NCBI RefSeq assembly: GCF_014805685.1
Contig: NC_060890.1
Location: 14,008,500 to 14,072,499 of the forward strand
Reading direction: 5' to 3'
Origin: Silurus meridionalis
Taxonomy: Eukaryota; Chordata; Actinopteri; Siluriformes; Siluridae
Length of the DNA stretch: 64,000 nt
Each line of letters opens with the position of its first letter. Position 1 is the stretch's first letter. This document shows positions 23,751-36,900 of this stretch, in pieces. The position numbers and the translations under genes were made by a program. The notes below the pieces were generated by a model, which worked only from the letters and a program-made list of their open reading frames with translations, was not told the origin of the DNA and ran no database searches.

Positions 23751-24358
23751 GTTTATGTCAGCTTGTGACAAGCTAATTTGAATTCTTTTCAGTCTGTTGG
23801 CTGAATTCACACTCACTTATGTAATTGTCTTCAATAGTCCTAAGTTGCACAGCAAGATTCTTGACTGCTGAAATGTATCCCACATAGCAGGCGGTTTGTA
23901 TCCTCGAGCCAGCTTGGCATTAACCAATAACTAAAGTCTGCATAAGAGCTCTTTGCCCTAAAATATACCCAATTTTTTTTGACCTTACAAATTACAATAA
24001 TTACCGTTTTAAAAGGTGCTACTTCTAATGCATTATTATCTTATCAAATAAAAATTTATTCATTTATAGTTTCTTGTTTCATTTTCTTTTCACAGTCCTG
24101 TCACTCTGGCAGACCAAGCTGAACATTCAGTTAAGGGAAAATATATTATAGATGTCCAGTAATCTTTGAGAATATGCTATGAATATATGTTTTCCATGAG
24201 CATTTTTTACTGCATTGGTAAGCTTTGGTTCTATTTAATGTGAGGCCATTCTTGGGTCAAATCAACCCACAAAACAGCAGGCTTTTCAAGTATATTAAAA
24301 GACAGTGGATGTAGCTATTACATCAAAAATGAGAGAAAGGGGGAGAGATAAAGAGAGA

Positions 24359-24371
24359 GGGGGGGGGGGGG
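24359..24371. repeat. poly-G tract next to GA-rich DNA
   Basis: A run of 13 G follows a purine-only GAGAGA/AAAGAGAG stretch (24331-24358). The purine block is a candidate for triplex or quadruplex structure. Confidence 0.9.
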
Positions 24372-25195
24372 TCCTTTCTAGAATTTTTTTAAATTTTGCG
24401 AGTTTGCGATATAATTCTATAATCACTAGGTAATTAAACTTGCCACCAACATTTTGCAATAAGGGTACATTTAATCCACAAGGAAATAATGTCTTGTACA
24501 TGCTTAACAAAAGGGTGTTAGAATCACAGCAGTTAAATTTCTGCTTTAGACACTGCAGATTCATACAGGTAAACTAAAAATCTATAATAGGCACTTAACC
24601 ATGAAGACCCACAAATGCATGCTATTTGGCCACATATTAAGAAACCTGACTACAGAGCTTGTCATTTTATCAGACCCCATTTAAGAGTCCTCTGTCAGCA
24701 CAAAGGATGGCAATAATTTGTCAGTCATCACTCAGGCTACCCTCGCCCCAACCACATTGACCCTGTCAAGTTTTAAATGGTGAATGGGTGGTATTCAAAC
24801 AGACAATGTTATGAATGTGGAGGACTATGTACTTATTTACCTTACAAACCTGGATATCATCAGTTCAAACTGAAATGATGCCACATAATGTGAGCCAAGA
24901 TTAACAGGTAATTTATTTAAAAAAGAACTGATCACTGAGGAACACAACAAAAGCAGTGGCAAGATTCTTGTTTGCAAATTACGAAACATGTATTAATGTA
25001 TTTAGTAAAAACAGATTAGAAACAGGAAAACTAAGCATGCCACCCTGATAGATAAGAAACAAGAAACAAGTGGATACTTTAAAGTTTATTCAAGGTGAAG
25101 GCATAACTGTTTTTAATAGGGATAGAATAAGATGTGACACAACAGCTCAAAGGCTTGAAGATTGGCAAACATATCTCTGCTGTGATATTTCCTAA

Positions 25196-25198
<3 letters not shown>

Positions 25199-25251
<53 letters not shown>
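25199..25251. repeat. (GT)n microsatellite
   Basis: About 26 GT units in intergenic DNA. Confidence 0.97.
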
Positions 25252-25253
<2 letters not shown>

Positions 25254-25609
25254 TCTGGCACCGCCTTTTGGCTCCTAAAATAATTATTTTAAATACTTTC
25301 AATTCAAGGTGCTACAGGGTCTTCAATGTAGCCCCAGGATACTGACTCCAAAGCTTTATGAGTCAGTTGATCTCTGACAGTTATTACTCACTGTGTTTAT
25401 TTCAGATCACTTTCCTTTTAAAACACCATATCTCAAGAGCAGTTATTATACAGTTATTAGAAAACCCTTACTACACACAATTGTTAGACAAATCTATTTC
25501 ACATAATTATTATTTTTTTATTTCTTGTTCATTCATCAGTCTTATTACTCAAAAAGGTATTATTTAACAATATCCAACTTAATAGAAATATAATAATGTA
25601 CAAAAACAT

Positions 25610-26230
25610 TTGGACTATTTAGGACGTCCAGTGATGATTATATCCAGCCTTCTTTTCAATAGCAATACCTTTCAATGCCTTCTTTTCAATTCAATGAATC
25701 TGCCAGTGCCTTAATCTGTTTACCATCAGTTTTAGCTGAGCTGAGGTAGCCTTTACAGCATCCCAAATGCTGTTCAAAGAGGTGAATTGCCTTCCCTTAT
25801 TGTAAATCTCATGCTTAAGAATGGCCCAGAAGTTCTCAATCGGATTTAAGTCAGGTGAGGAAAGGGGGCCAAGTCATCATTCTGTCATCTTTGATGCCTT
25901 TGCTGGCTAGTCAAACAGTGGTGTTGCTTGATGTATGTGATGGAACATTGCTCTTCATAAAGATCATAAGCTTCTTATATGTTGCTGACTTCTTCCTAAC
26001 TACATCTTAAAGAAAGAGTCTTCTAGAACTAGGACTTCTAGAACTTCTAGGGATGGGTGTTGATTTTCAGCCCGTCTTCAACCAAGAAATGTCTAACTAG
26101 CTAATCATTAATGATGCTAAAGCATTATCACTCGATACTCAGGCCTACAAAACTACAAACAGGTACTCTCTGCCCTTTAGTGATCATCCAACAGCTGCAC
26201 AGTTTCTCCACACATTTTCTTTACCCTGCA
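25610..26230 (-). mobile_element. decayed Tc1/mariner-type transposon, family C
   Basis: Segments agaatggcccagaagttctc, ggatttaagtcaggtgagga, ggccaagtcatcattctgtc, gatggaacattgctcttcat and ctctgccctttagtgatca follow the order of a third fish Tc1-like element read antisense. No intact frame longer than about 60 codons remains. Confidence 0.6.
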
Positions 26231-29030
26231 AACAAAGAATTTGTTTGTCTGGTGGTCATGTCATAGTTTTGCATTTAAGTCATTAGTCATTAAGTCACAT
26301 TCTTATTCATTAAACAATTACACTTTACTTTAAAATATTTATAACTAGTTAGCAATCAGGTTTATATAGTTAAGAGTTGCATTACATGCATGCTGATTTG
26401 ACTAATAATTGTGCACCAGTTTACAATAAACCATATAGATACACAACTAATTAAATAAAGTTTAATAATAGCAAGGAAAAGTGGCAAGCTTATTAGCTTA
26501 AGGAATTGAGAATAAAAGCAAAATCAAGAATATACCCACCAGAGAATTTACTGAAATTGTTTTTTTACAGGCAGGGATGATACCACAATCTGAGAGGCTT
26601 TCTATCCTGTCCAGAGCTTCTGGCAAAAAAAAAAAAAAAATGTGTATTCCCACACATGTGAGCCTCACTCTGTTAAAATTATATATTTCTGCCATATAAT
26701 AGCAGATATATATAATTCCAATTTTTTTCACAATTCCCAATTGTATTTGTTGAAATGAAAGAAACAGCGGTCACAATAATATTACAGTATTTTGTTTGTG
26801 TGTTAAATTCTGATAGCAAATAAGAAGCCATAAGATTATTCCATTTTAGCTTTTTTGGAGGAATGTTAATGGATGACCTTAAGCCTGACCTGACCAAATC
26901 TTTGTTGATACTATCATGTCAAGATGATGAATGTTTAATAATTGGTTGAAGAAAGTTTCAACCTTATTTTTGCATCTGTTTACAAAATAAATTCACACAA
27001 TTAGAGATTTGAAAAAAAAAGTCTCATATGAGATTTAAATGTTTTACACAGTAAGAAAAGCTATTTCTCTTTCTTTTACCTGCAGGGTTAGGCTGGTGAT
27101 ACTTGGCCATAGCAAAAAAAAAAAAAAAACCACTTGGTAAAAGTATTTGTCTTGGACTCTTTCCATTTTCCTCATCCTCTTCTCTTAGACTGTTTAAATT
27201 GGGTTAATTGGTACTAACTGAACCCAGACATGACTTTCTATATTGGTCTTGGAGCTAAGCCTTCAGTTGTCCAAGTCCTCGCACGCTCTTCCATCATCTC
27301 TGGATCTCTGTGGTGATCTTGGACAGCAAAAAGTTGAATCTGATCAACACAGCTTGCAGTCTACTGCCATTAAAACCCCTAATTCTTAAAACAATATTGT
27401 TTGCTTGATGTGCTCACATAAGTGAGATTTAGGTAAAATGGTTGGATCTCTCCATATGTTTGTTGTGGGTTTTCAAAGAAGAAAAAATATGTAAAAGTAT
27501 CTAAATTAGAAAGCTGCAAAATTAAAATCTGTGAATTTAATCATTTTAAATAGACAGTTAATGTAAAACCATTACCTAAATAATTTGCCTAAGGAACTGA
27601 TAAAATAGTACAATGCTGAAATTGCAGTGATCCTCCAAATTAGAGCTTCTGTATTATATCAGGATTTAAAACTGTTGCAGTGCTAAGATAGGGAGACTGG
27701 GTGCATTACCTCAGCCAGATGTGAAGTTTGATTTACAGGGAGGCAAAGGAACATTCCTGTGGAGAAAGGCTGGAGATGGTGAGTCATAGGCTTCATACCC
27801 TGACTCACCCACACTGAGAATTGTGATAGAGGCACTACTCAGAGCATGACAAATGACTTCTGGGGAAAATTATTCAAATTTACACTACAAATCATGCAGC
27901 CAAACTTACATAAACTGATTTGATAGTACAAAGGCTGCTGACGTGCATATACACGTACTAAGAATCTAGAGGGGGAAAAAATGAAGTGTACTTCCAGTCT
28001 CTCAATGCAGTGCTTGGAATACAAATTCCTGAAGTGTATCTACTCAAGCCAAACATTAGATGTTTCCTGTGGTGATGCCCAGTTCTTCTTTCTATGACTG
28101 ACAGCTCTCTCCAAGATGTTATGCTTTGGTGAGTATAAAGACTCTCCAACAGTGAGACATACTGTTTCAATATATGTCGATCAGTATCTAAATTCAAAAC
28201 TCAATATACAGGTTATAAGTGTGTGCTTATACCTGAAGCAGATGATTCAACTTGGGTAAAGGTTGAAAGAGAAATAGATTGGCGGAGTCTAGACCTTTAA
28301 TTTACTTCAAACATATGAGAATCAGATTTAATGAGAAAGAAATGAAGAAGAATGAGGATTGGGTTTGTGCAGCTGTTTTTCCTGGCCCAGCCTGGGCTTT
28401 ATAGCAGAAACAAGAAGAAATCATATGCAGGGCTTCTTATTTAATCATAAATACTGTCATCTTAACATATGCAATTAAAAACACTACTTTATCTGACTTC
28501 ACTGCCCTATGCATGTGTCACACATGCATGTGTGTGAGAAACCTACATAAAGATTAAAAAAAGATGAAGTATGCCTACATGGCATCATCCTCTGTTCTCC
28601 TTTCCTCCTCATTAACAGTTACATCTTTAGTTAATTCCTGACAAAATCTTGGTATTTTTCTTTTAAACCTGAGCTCATGGTGATAATATATATTTTTTTT
28701 ACTTTCTTTTCCAAAGAGTTTATATGACAAAGTGAGTAAGAGTACATAATTTCCAAAGAATTTCCTACAAGCAATGGTATCCCCTGTAGGATTCTGAACA
28801 AATCTTTTATTCAGGTCATAATTTTACATAATTGATCGCTCCAAATGCTCAGAGCCAAAATGGGAGTTTCAGGGGTAACATCCTGCAGAACAAGTACTTA
28901 CATTCACATGCAATTTCGTTGCTCTTTTTTTTTATCGTGTTTATTAGCATTTAGCCTGTTTGTTTTGGCTCATGCCTAGGTTTGACAAGGTGGCATTTAA
29001 TATTAATTACTTATTATTATATATTGGCAT

Positions 29031-29060
29031 TAGTAGTAGTAGTAGTAGTAATAGTTGTAG
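29031..29060. repeat. (TAG)n short microsatellite
   Basis: About seven TAG units followed by imperfect repeats. Confidence 0.9.
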
Positions 29061-30720
29061 TTTGCTGCACAATATCATGTGTATAAATCCTTTTTAATCT
29101 AAAAACAATGATATATAATTATATATGGAGTCAAGTCCTGTAATAAGTAAATTGTTCTCTGTCATGTTGCCATCTCATTCGGATATTGCAAGCACAGTTA
29201 CAATATTTGTTTAATAGAAGTCTTTTCTCACTCAGCATTTTCAGTAGTAATGGTCTATAACATTAATATAATTAGAAATGAGTTGCCACTGGCACCACTA
29301 TCAATAAGTAATTAAAAGGCATTGTGCAGTCCAACTACACCTCACATTAGAATTTATATATAAAATATATATTTTGCACAGCTATAAATCATCCATTTGT
29401 TAGAAATATAATATTATAAGCTGGCAATTCAAGCAAACTTAAAATATATATTATGCATATGCATTGCACTGTATTGCACATTTTTAATTGGCCTTTGAGA
29501 CACTTCAGTTTTTGACTTGCCATGTACAGTTAAAACCTATTTGTTTTGTCTCTGCTGCATACTGGTTTTGACCTATCTGTTTCACAGACCTGACTTTGTG
29601 TATCTACAGAACAATACGTATATCAGATAACATTTGACATGATCTCTGGTTGTTTTAATTAGAGACTTTGGGTACTTTGGGTACAGACTTTGGGTCTGAA
29701 AGCAAAATCTAGCTCAAGTTCATAGGCTAAATTGAAAGGAATCTTTAAAGACTTAAAAGACAGAATGCATGGGAAGAAGCCATCATAGCACTGAATAGAA
29801 CGTTACAACACACTCAACTTAAATCATGTGCAAATTGGTTGAGCTCACAGGACTGAAGCACTTCTGAATTGAACTTCATTTCTTTTTGGTGCCATGCATA
29901 ATTGACATAGAAGAATTCATTTTACCTACAACATGAATATTATTTAACCAAGGAGCTTGGGAAAATTGTTTTGAATATGATGGTTGATGAAATCACCCTA
30001 TGATTAGATAGATGTCCACATAAATCACATTTATTCAACCGGTCATCCAGATGTTTGAATTAAAAATGAAGGAAAAAGACTTTCATAGGAAAGTGCACTG
30101 CAGCTGTCTCAAAGCATTTTTTGACGTAGACCAATCAGAAATGATTATAGACTGGAAAGAGCTCAGATCCAATCAATATAATAAACCTTTGCACAGAACA
30201 TACAGTAAATGTGATTAATAGGATATAGTTGTCTTTATATCAATGTTTTTGGCACCATCTTAACCTTGCAATCAGGATACTTTCACCTGAAATCAAAAGT
30301 CAATTACACTTTTGACTTGCCGTTGAAATTGTACTTTTTGACAAAGCACATAATATTTTAAAAAAGAAGAAACATTTGCATAAAGTCATTTAGCTTTTAT
30401 GAGCACAGAACTTTTTTTTTTTTTTACTGAAGCTTCCTCAAGAATAACAAATTATTAGGCCCATTTTCGTCATAAAATTGAAAACGTTAAACTTTTCCTC
30501 TTTGCAAAACAGGAAACAAAAGACTTCTTATTAGACATTTGGAAGCATTTAAATGCCTTGCAAGTAGGGACAGGCATGTTTAGACACACAAACCCATTTT
30601 TACTGATAAGTAATGCCATTTAGACATTCACAGATTTCTAGCAGATGTCTGTACATGATTGAGTTGTGAAAGATTAATACTAGAGTAATGCATTTTCATT
30701 AGACAAAATTACACTGCATT

Positions 30721-31065
30721 CAGTTCAATTAATTTTTATTTGTATAGTATTAAAACAAAGCACATTGTTTCAAAGCAACTTTACACAGGTAATGCATTAT
30801 TAAAGAATGAATTAAAATTATTTTTTATAAATGTTAGGTTGTCTCTAATGGGCAAGCCAGTGGCGACTGTGGCAAGGAAAAACTCTGAGATTTCATAAAG
30901 AAGAACCTTGAAAGAAACCAGACTCAAGAGCGAGCCCATTTCAAGGAGTGACAGGGAAAGAGAAATATGGGTTATTCAGTATCCTTTTTGTTGTATAAAA
31001 GTTAAAGACACTGTGTAGTAGGGGACTCTAGCAAGATTGGCTATGGCAGCATAACTAAAAGGGAG
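30721..31065 (+). repeat. abundant fish interspersed repeat, unclassified
   Basis: The stretch contains cagttcaattaatttttatt with tgtatagtat, then gggcaagccagtggcgactg, tggcaaggaaaaactctgag and gaaaccagactcaagagcga, a repeat motif order that I know from catfish and other otophysan genomes. I cannot say whether it is a SINE, a LINE tail or a DNA element. Confidence 0.55.
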
Positions 31066-32017
31066 AGCCAGAAGATAACACAGACTTATTCAATTAGTCA
31101 ACAGTCCTGGCAATTAGCACAAACCAATTTGACAAAATTCCATACTTTTTAATACATTATTTATTACACTGAAGGGATGGTCACTATATCTACTGGTTAT
31201 TGCAAAAAACTAACATCTTTATAAAAGCAAACTATAATTAAAATATAATGCTTGACTGCTAGCAGAGCAACACTTTGTGTACAGAGGAGCACATCATTTT
31301 GGGCAATTGTCCATTTGGTCTGGACTAAATTTGGATTGTTGTTTTTGTAAAGGTTTCAAAAGTCTGTCATGGCTTTCCCAACAGAAAATCTCGTCTTATC
31401 AGCATGCATAAGGCTCTTCAAGGCTATTCAAGAAGCTCAGCCTAATATTACGGGATTTTGTGCTTTGTTTTTCGGCCCTATTTATGGAACATGCTTTCCA
31501 TATGTAGCTATTTAGCATGGTTTCAATACATACACACCCACTAACTAAATGTTTTATTTGTGCAATTCTTTACATACACTAAAACCAAATTGCAACCAGA
31601 ATACTGTCATTACATTCTTAAATAGAAATCATTACAACTAACTATACTGCACCTCTGGAGTTAGGCATGAAGGCATTAGACTTATTTTGCATGTATTTAT
31701 TTTTTTTTTTTTTTACTTAGCTTGATTTGATTTGGGGAGCAAGCAACACAAAGCTGTAGATTCAACAGCAGTAATTTTTCAGATGATATTAATTTCATTT
31801 GCATCAATTTGTTGAATATACCTCTTCAATTACTGCAACCTTAACATTACTGCCAGAATGTGAATTACAGAAATATATAGTTACTGACATTTTTTCCAGT
31901 TGGCATGCACAATTGCAATGCTTGTGCGGAGTCTGCTTTTCGGCCGTTGATCCTGTTCGCGAGGAGAAGCATTCAGGGAGAGAAAGTCTCTTCCTCTACT
32001 TCAGGTTTTAGCCAGGT

Positions 32018-32060
32018 CTTGGACATAAGCATGATTACTTTAACATACTCTATGTCCAAG
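32018..32060. repeat. 10-bp perfect inverted repeat near a CpG-bearing patch
   Basis: CTTGGACATA at 32018-32027 is the exact reverse complement of 32051-32060, with a 23-base loop. Just upstream (31920-31985) is a GC-richer patch with several CpGs, unusual for this AT-rich interval. No gene was found. Confidence 0.6.
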
Positions 32061-32429
32061 TTCCCAGTGAACAGCACCCCTTTTAAACATGAACCAAGAA
32101 CACAGACTAAGTCAGCCAACACCAAGACACAGTGATTCACCAGGTGCTCAAAAGTGCTCAGTCTCACTAAGGTGATCTAGTATTGCTATGAAGCAGTAGC
32201 TTTGATGGCCTCAGTTTTTAATTAGGGTTTCCATGCTAATAGGCATAGAGCTTAGATGTTTGTGTGCATTTGTGTTTTTCATGATCTGTACCTGTTTTTT
32301 CCCATCTGTATAAATTGTTGTAGTTGAAAAAGCTACAAATCTGTAGTTTTTGTAAATTATTTGGTAATTTACTACTAGGTAACTAACATTTATCCATAAC
32401 TTATTTATCACTGCACTTTATTTTTATTC

Positions 32430-32750
32430 GGTATATACAGTATTAGACAACATTCATACTTGTTCATAATTATATTGTCATTTGAGAATGTATCTCCTGA
32501 CATTTATGCACAATATTTGCACAGTATATTGTTAATTACTATATATACATATATTATTACCTACTGCACCTTTTGTACATTATTCACCCTCACCCCTGTA
32601 CATATGGACTGCAATCCCCTTATTTATCACACTTCTATTTTCTGAATTGTAAATAGGCCACGTATGCACTTAAGCATAAGTGCATTTCATTAGCTCTGTA
32701 CATGTACCTTGCACAATGACAATAAAGTTTAATTTAATCTAATAGTAATA
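32430..32750 (+). mobile_element. probable LINE 3' end
   Basis: The sequence ends with gtaccttgcacaatgacaat, aaagtttaatttaatctaat, a 3' tail form seen in fish non-LTR retrotransposons (ataaagttgaatctaatc type). Upstream is short, stop-filled sequence with no reverse transcriptase. The call rests on the tail only. Confidence 0.4.
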
Positions 32751-32924
32751 AAGCTGCTTTGTACAATATTGAAATAATCTATTTTAAATATGTTTGGTCT
32801 TTCTTGTAAATTGAGAGTGCATGGCAAGTAACCATTTTCATATTTTAAAAAAGCTGTGAGATCTAGGTCCAGACTGTACATAATTATCTGTTTTGACACT
32901 AATTATTTGATATATAACTTTATG

Positions 32925-33334
32925 TACACTATATGGAGACCTGACCATAAGATTCAGGGTTTTAAAAATCACATTTCCATATTTATTTTGCTCATTCAGC
33001 TGCAGGGATATTATGAAAGTCAGGTATTTATGTTGGGTGAGGAGGCCTGTAGTCAGTGTTCCAATTTATCCCAAATGTGTTTAATAGGGTTGAAGTCAGA
33101 GTTGTATAGCAGGCCACTCAAGATCTTTCACTCCAAACTATGTAAACTATATCTTCATGGAGCTCGCTTTATGCACAGGGACATTGGCATGCTGGAAAAG
33201 GTTTTGGTCTCCTTGTTAAGGGATAATGTAATATCTATCTTCTCCAAAAACATCCTATACAATTGTGTACATCCAAATTTGTGATAACAATTTGGGGAAG
33301 AAACACATATGGTGTCCCAATACTTTTGTCTTTT
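32925..33334. mobile_element. short non-autonomous DNA transposon copy (tacactatatgg ends)
   Basis: It begins tacactatatgg followed by gacctgaccat, and ends acacatatggtgtcccaata with cttttgtc, the two diverged termini of a widespread fish element whose consensus ends read roughly tacactatatggccaaaagt. The interior (gttgggtgaggaggcctgta, ggagctcgctttatgcacag) matches the antisense of its internal deletion derivative. At about 410 bp it appears to be a nearly full internal-deletion copy. Confidence 0.6.
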
Positions 33335-33797
33335 TTAACAGAACAAAACAATTCTGTTTTTTTAAATAAATACGTTTGTTTAATACTAGATATTATAATA
33401 AATATATGTTAGAATTTTTTTTGTTTATCTTGAGCTTGGAGTAGGAACAACGAATGGACTTTGATGAAAGAATTGTACTGCTCTGTCTGCTCTGTCTCCA
33501 GGAGCTTTGGCTAAAATCACTGTAAATCTGTTTACTCCTTGTTTTGGACAAGGATTTATGAAGTAATCATGAAAGTCCTTACATATTCTTGCCAAATCAT
33601 TTCCACATAGCTTGCGTCAGTTTTGATGGAACAAAATATAAAAAAGAGAACTTTTCTAACAATCTCTGAGAGACTACCAAGAACTACTAGGACTTGATTT
33701 AATAACTGGCATTTTCCTTATGTGTTTCCTTCGTACACATTCACATCATAAGTTATCAACATGGAGTGCAAGATCGTTTAAAGACATTTTAACATTG

Positions 33798-33945
33798 TAC
33801 ACTACATGGCCAAAGATATATGGACACCTGACCATCACACCTACATTATATGTTGACTTTTTCGAAACTCCTGCCACACATTTTAGTGGCACACAATTGT
33901 ATAAAATGTCTTTGTTTGCTGTAATTTTACTAAAAATTTTCTAGC
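33798..33945. mobile_element. second copy, one end of the same DNA transposon
   Basis: The sequence tacactacatggccaaagat, atggacacctgaccatcaca, then cacacaattgtataaaatgt is the terminal part of the same family as the copy 460 bp upstream. The opposite end is not visible. Confidence 0.6.
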
Positions 33946-36900
33946 ATGATAAGGTAAGTATAAAAGAGCTGAGTGGCCTTCATTTGTATTTGGTCATATA
34001 GATTTTGAATGAAAAATAGCTCAAAGCCTGATTATTCAATAAGGTGTAAATTTGGCAGATGTATTTTTCTAAAGTGACATGTAGGTGAACATGGGTGTTA
34101 AGGATTAGTAGTTCATAATCCTAACTATCAAACCAGCACCATAAGCCTCCATAAAAGCGGTCAATCTTCCACAGTGATATGGAGAGGATGGGGGAGATCT
34201 TGTAGAGAGTTAGCTACATGAATTCTGGTTTCCACTTAAACAAAGTAAAGAAAAATAAAACATGATATTGATTTGGCAAATATGTGAAAGCCAAGACAGT
34301 GTATATATTTGTTAAAATATATACAGTATTGAAAAGAACAGCTTGGTTTTCTCTTATTGCTTTACCTGTGGCAGGATAACTGCAGACATATTTATTATAC
34401 AAGAAACTTACTTTTCCCTCCGTAAAAAACATTTTCCATTACTTCTCAAATTACCCTGCTACTAATAATACTACTTTTTCGGCACAAACCTATCAACCCT
34501 ATTCTGTGTATTCCTATGGTCTCTAGTGATTCACATACATATTGCTTTGCTTTGTGTGGGAAAGTAAATTTTAAGTATGAGTTACAACTCAATATGTTTT
34601 AGCTGTTACTGGATTGTGTAGAAATTTGCCAATTTTTTCCCAATTGTTACTTTCTGCATAAAATATCAAATATATCCAACTCTACGGATGTCTATTTTTA
34701 TTTCTCATTGACATTAATGGAAGCATTACTGAATTTTTTTCTGACAATTTTATTTTGATGTATCCACAAAGATGTTGATATACTAAACATCATTAGAATT
34801 GGCAGCAGACAATGCCAAAGGTTAAACATAAGTTCAAAAATAATACATTGAAGGGGAAAATGTTTTCTTCTTTATTATATGCTAACTTTATAACATACAT
34901 CACAAATGTGCCCATACTAGCAAATGATTTCAACATGATTTGCCTATATTCTAAACTAAACAGACAATTTGTCAAAAATTGCGAGTCATATATAGGATCA
35001 TATTATCATGGGAGATAAATGACATTTTCTGGCATTAGCATGTTGAGTCGGTTCCCACTGAGTCTCTGAAACCATCCAAAGTCATTAATACTGTCACTGC
35101 CATAAAGTTTTCACTGAATTGCTGTTTTTTTTCCTGGGCCCCTGGTACTTAAGAACACTAGTAGATTTATTGCTGTTTGTTTTATCCAAAATTTTAAGAT
35201 GAAAACAGCTACATCTCTATCAATCACTGCTGTTACTGCTGTGCAGGAATCCAGACAGGGTTTTTGTCTGTTTTTACTGAGAGTAGGAAAGGAATGTTCC
35301 ATATGATATTCAAATAAAGAAAAAAATAAGATGAAGCAGGGGGACACAAGTGAGTGCTAGAAAAATGGACAGGGCTTAAAGAATAATCCACCATCTGTGT
35401 TAAGTACAGATGAAACCAGATGCTTGGCCTTTTCTACCAGACAGAGAATCACCAAGACTGTGGCAGGTGTTTTCCATTTTGGTTCCCCTGATCCAAACAC
35501 TGGGATAACATATGACAAACATTACAGGGCTGCTCATCTGTACTTACTGAGTATTAAGGTTGCTACAATTTAAGACAGACAGACAGTGGCAAATGTCACT
35601 AATTAGAGGTAATAATGTGTGGTGAAAGCACTACTATCAAAATTACAAATTGCAATGGTGCGTTAAATTAGACATATGATCACATTAGTGGGGATTTTTT
35701 TGTTATGCTTACTTTATTTTTTTGTCACTCACAAGCACTGTGGCCTTGATTTGGTTTTGTGATAAACTACCATATTTCTTCATAGTTATTTGTGCTTAGA
35801 GTCCTCAACCATAAGTCACCTGCTAACCCTTACACATTACATTCATTACATCCACTCAGTGTTGCAGTAGCTATGGACATCTGTGGTCACACTTCACCAA
35901 TCAACATTGCAGTTAACTATAAACCATACTATCTGGAAAGAGAAGAGCACCACTTTGTTTTCTATTGTGTCCCGGAATACTAGGATGAGTGAAACTGGAC
36001 CAGCTTAGGAAGTACTCTTTTGGGAGCCTCAAATTAGGCTGTCAGTAACTCCTGGAAAAAATCTATGCTCTGTGGAACGTTTGGAGATGATGTTCCACTG
36101 CTTGGCAGCTCACATAATTAATAAGTGCTCTATCCATATATCATTTCATGAGTCTTAAAAAGTACACCACTTGTTCCTTTCCCTTTTTTAGCACTGGGAT
36201 AGTAAGGAAGTTGGAAAGAAAGAGAAATGCATCTTGAATGCAAAGTAGGATAAACGTTTACTCTAACAATGTGAAGCACACTTTTTAACAAACCAACAGA
36301 TTCTGTGGTCCATTTTAAGCAATTGTTTCTTTTGCCTACAAGCTTCACAAACTATCACACACTTTTTGTTTGGTTTATATCAAGTTGATTCACAGAAATC
36401 ATCTCATAATATTTCTCCAAACTGCTTTCTCCAGAGGGAGTTAGATTACTTTAAACTCAAACAGTTTGTGAATTTATTTTTCTGAACAGAAAAAAAAGAA
36501 AAAACACATCTATGTCTATGTGTTCAGCTAAAATATGTGAGTTTGCATTTGGCTAGTGCAAAATAGACCATATAGGGGGTTCCCTTAACTGCAAAATCTC
36601 TCATTTATATCTACATGTTGTTTAAAATTGCCCATTGCTTTCTTTTTATAGTATGTAAAAAGGACATTATTTTGTAAAAATGCAACTGTTATCTGGAAAT
36701 AATCAAATGGAGGAAGTACACTTCAAAAACTTAGCAAAGTATTATCTTTGCACAGGTTTTGGCAAATGGGAATAACAGGAACATTACATGAGCCTTGATT
36801 TGAGACTTCTCGGTTCAGATTTCCTGCTTGTAAGTAGTCCTCAATTTGCATGACTGTGCTAAATCATTGCATACAATCTTAAAAAAACAAAGAAAAACAT

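Noticed and set aside
32856..33284. 142-codon open frame on the plus strand
   Set aside because: It lies over the non-autonomous transposon copy and is in the antisense orientation, with no similarity to a known protein.
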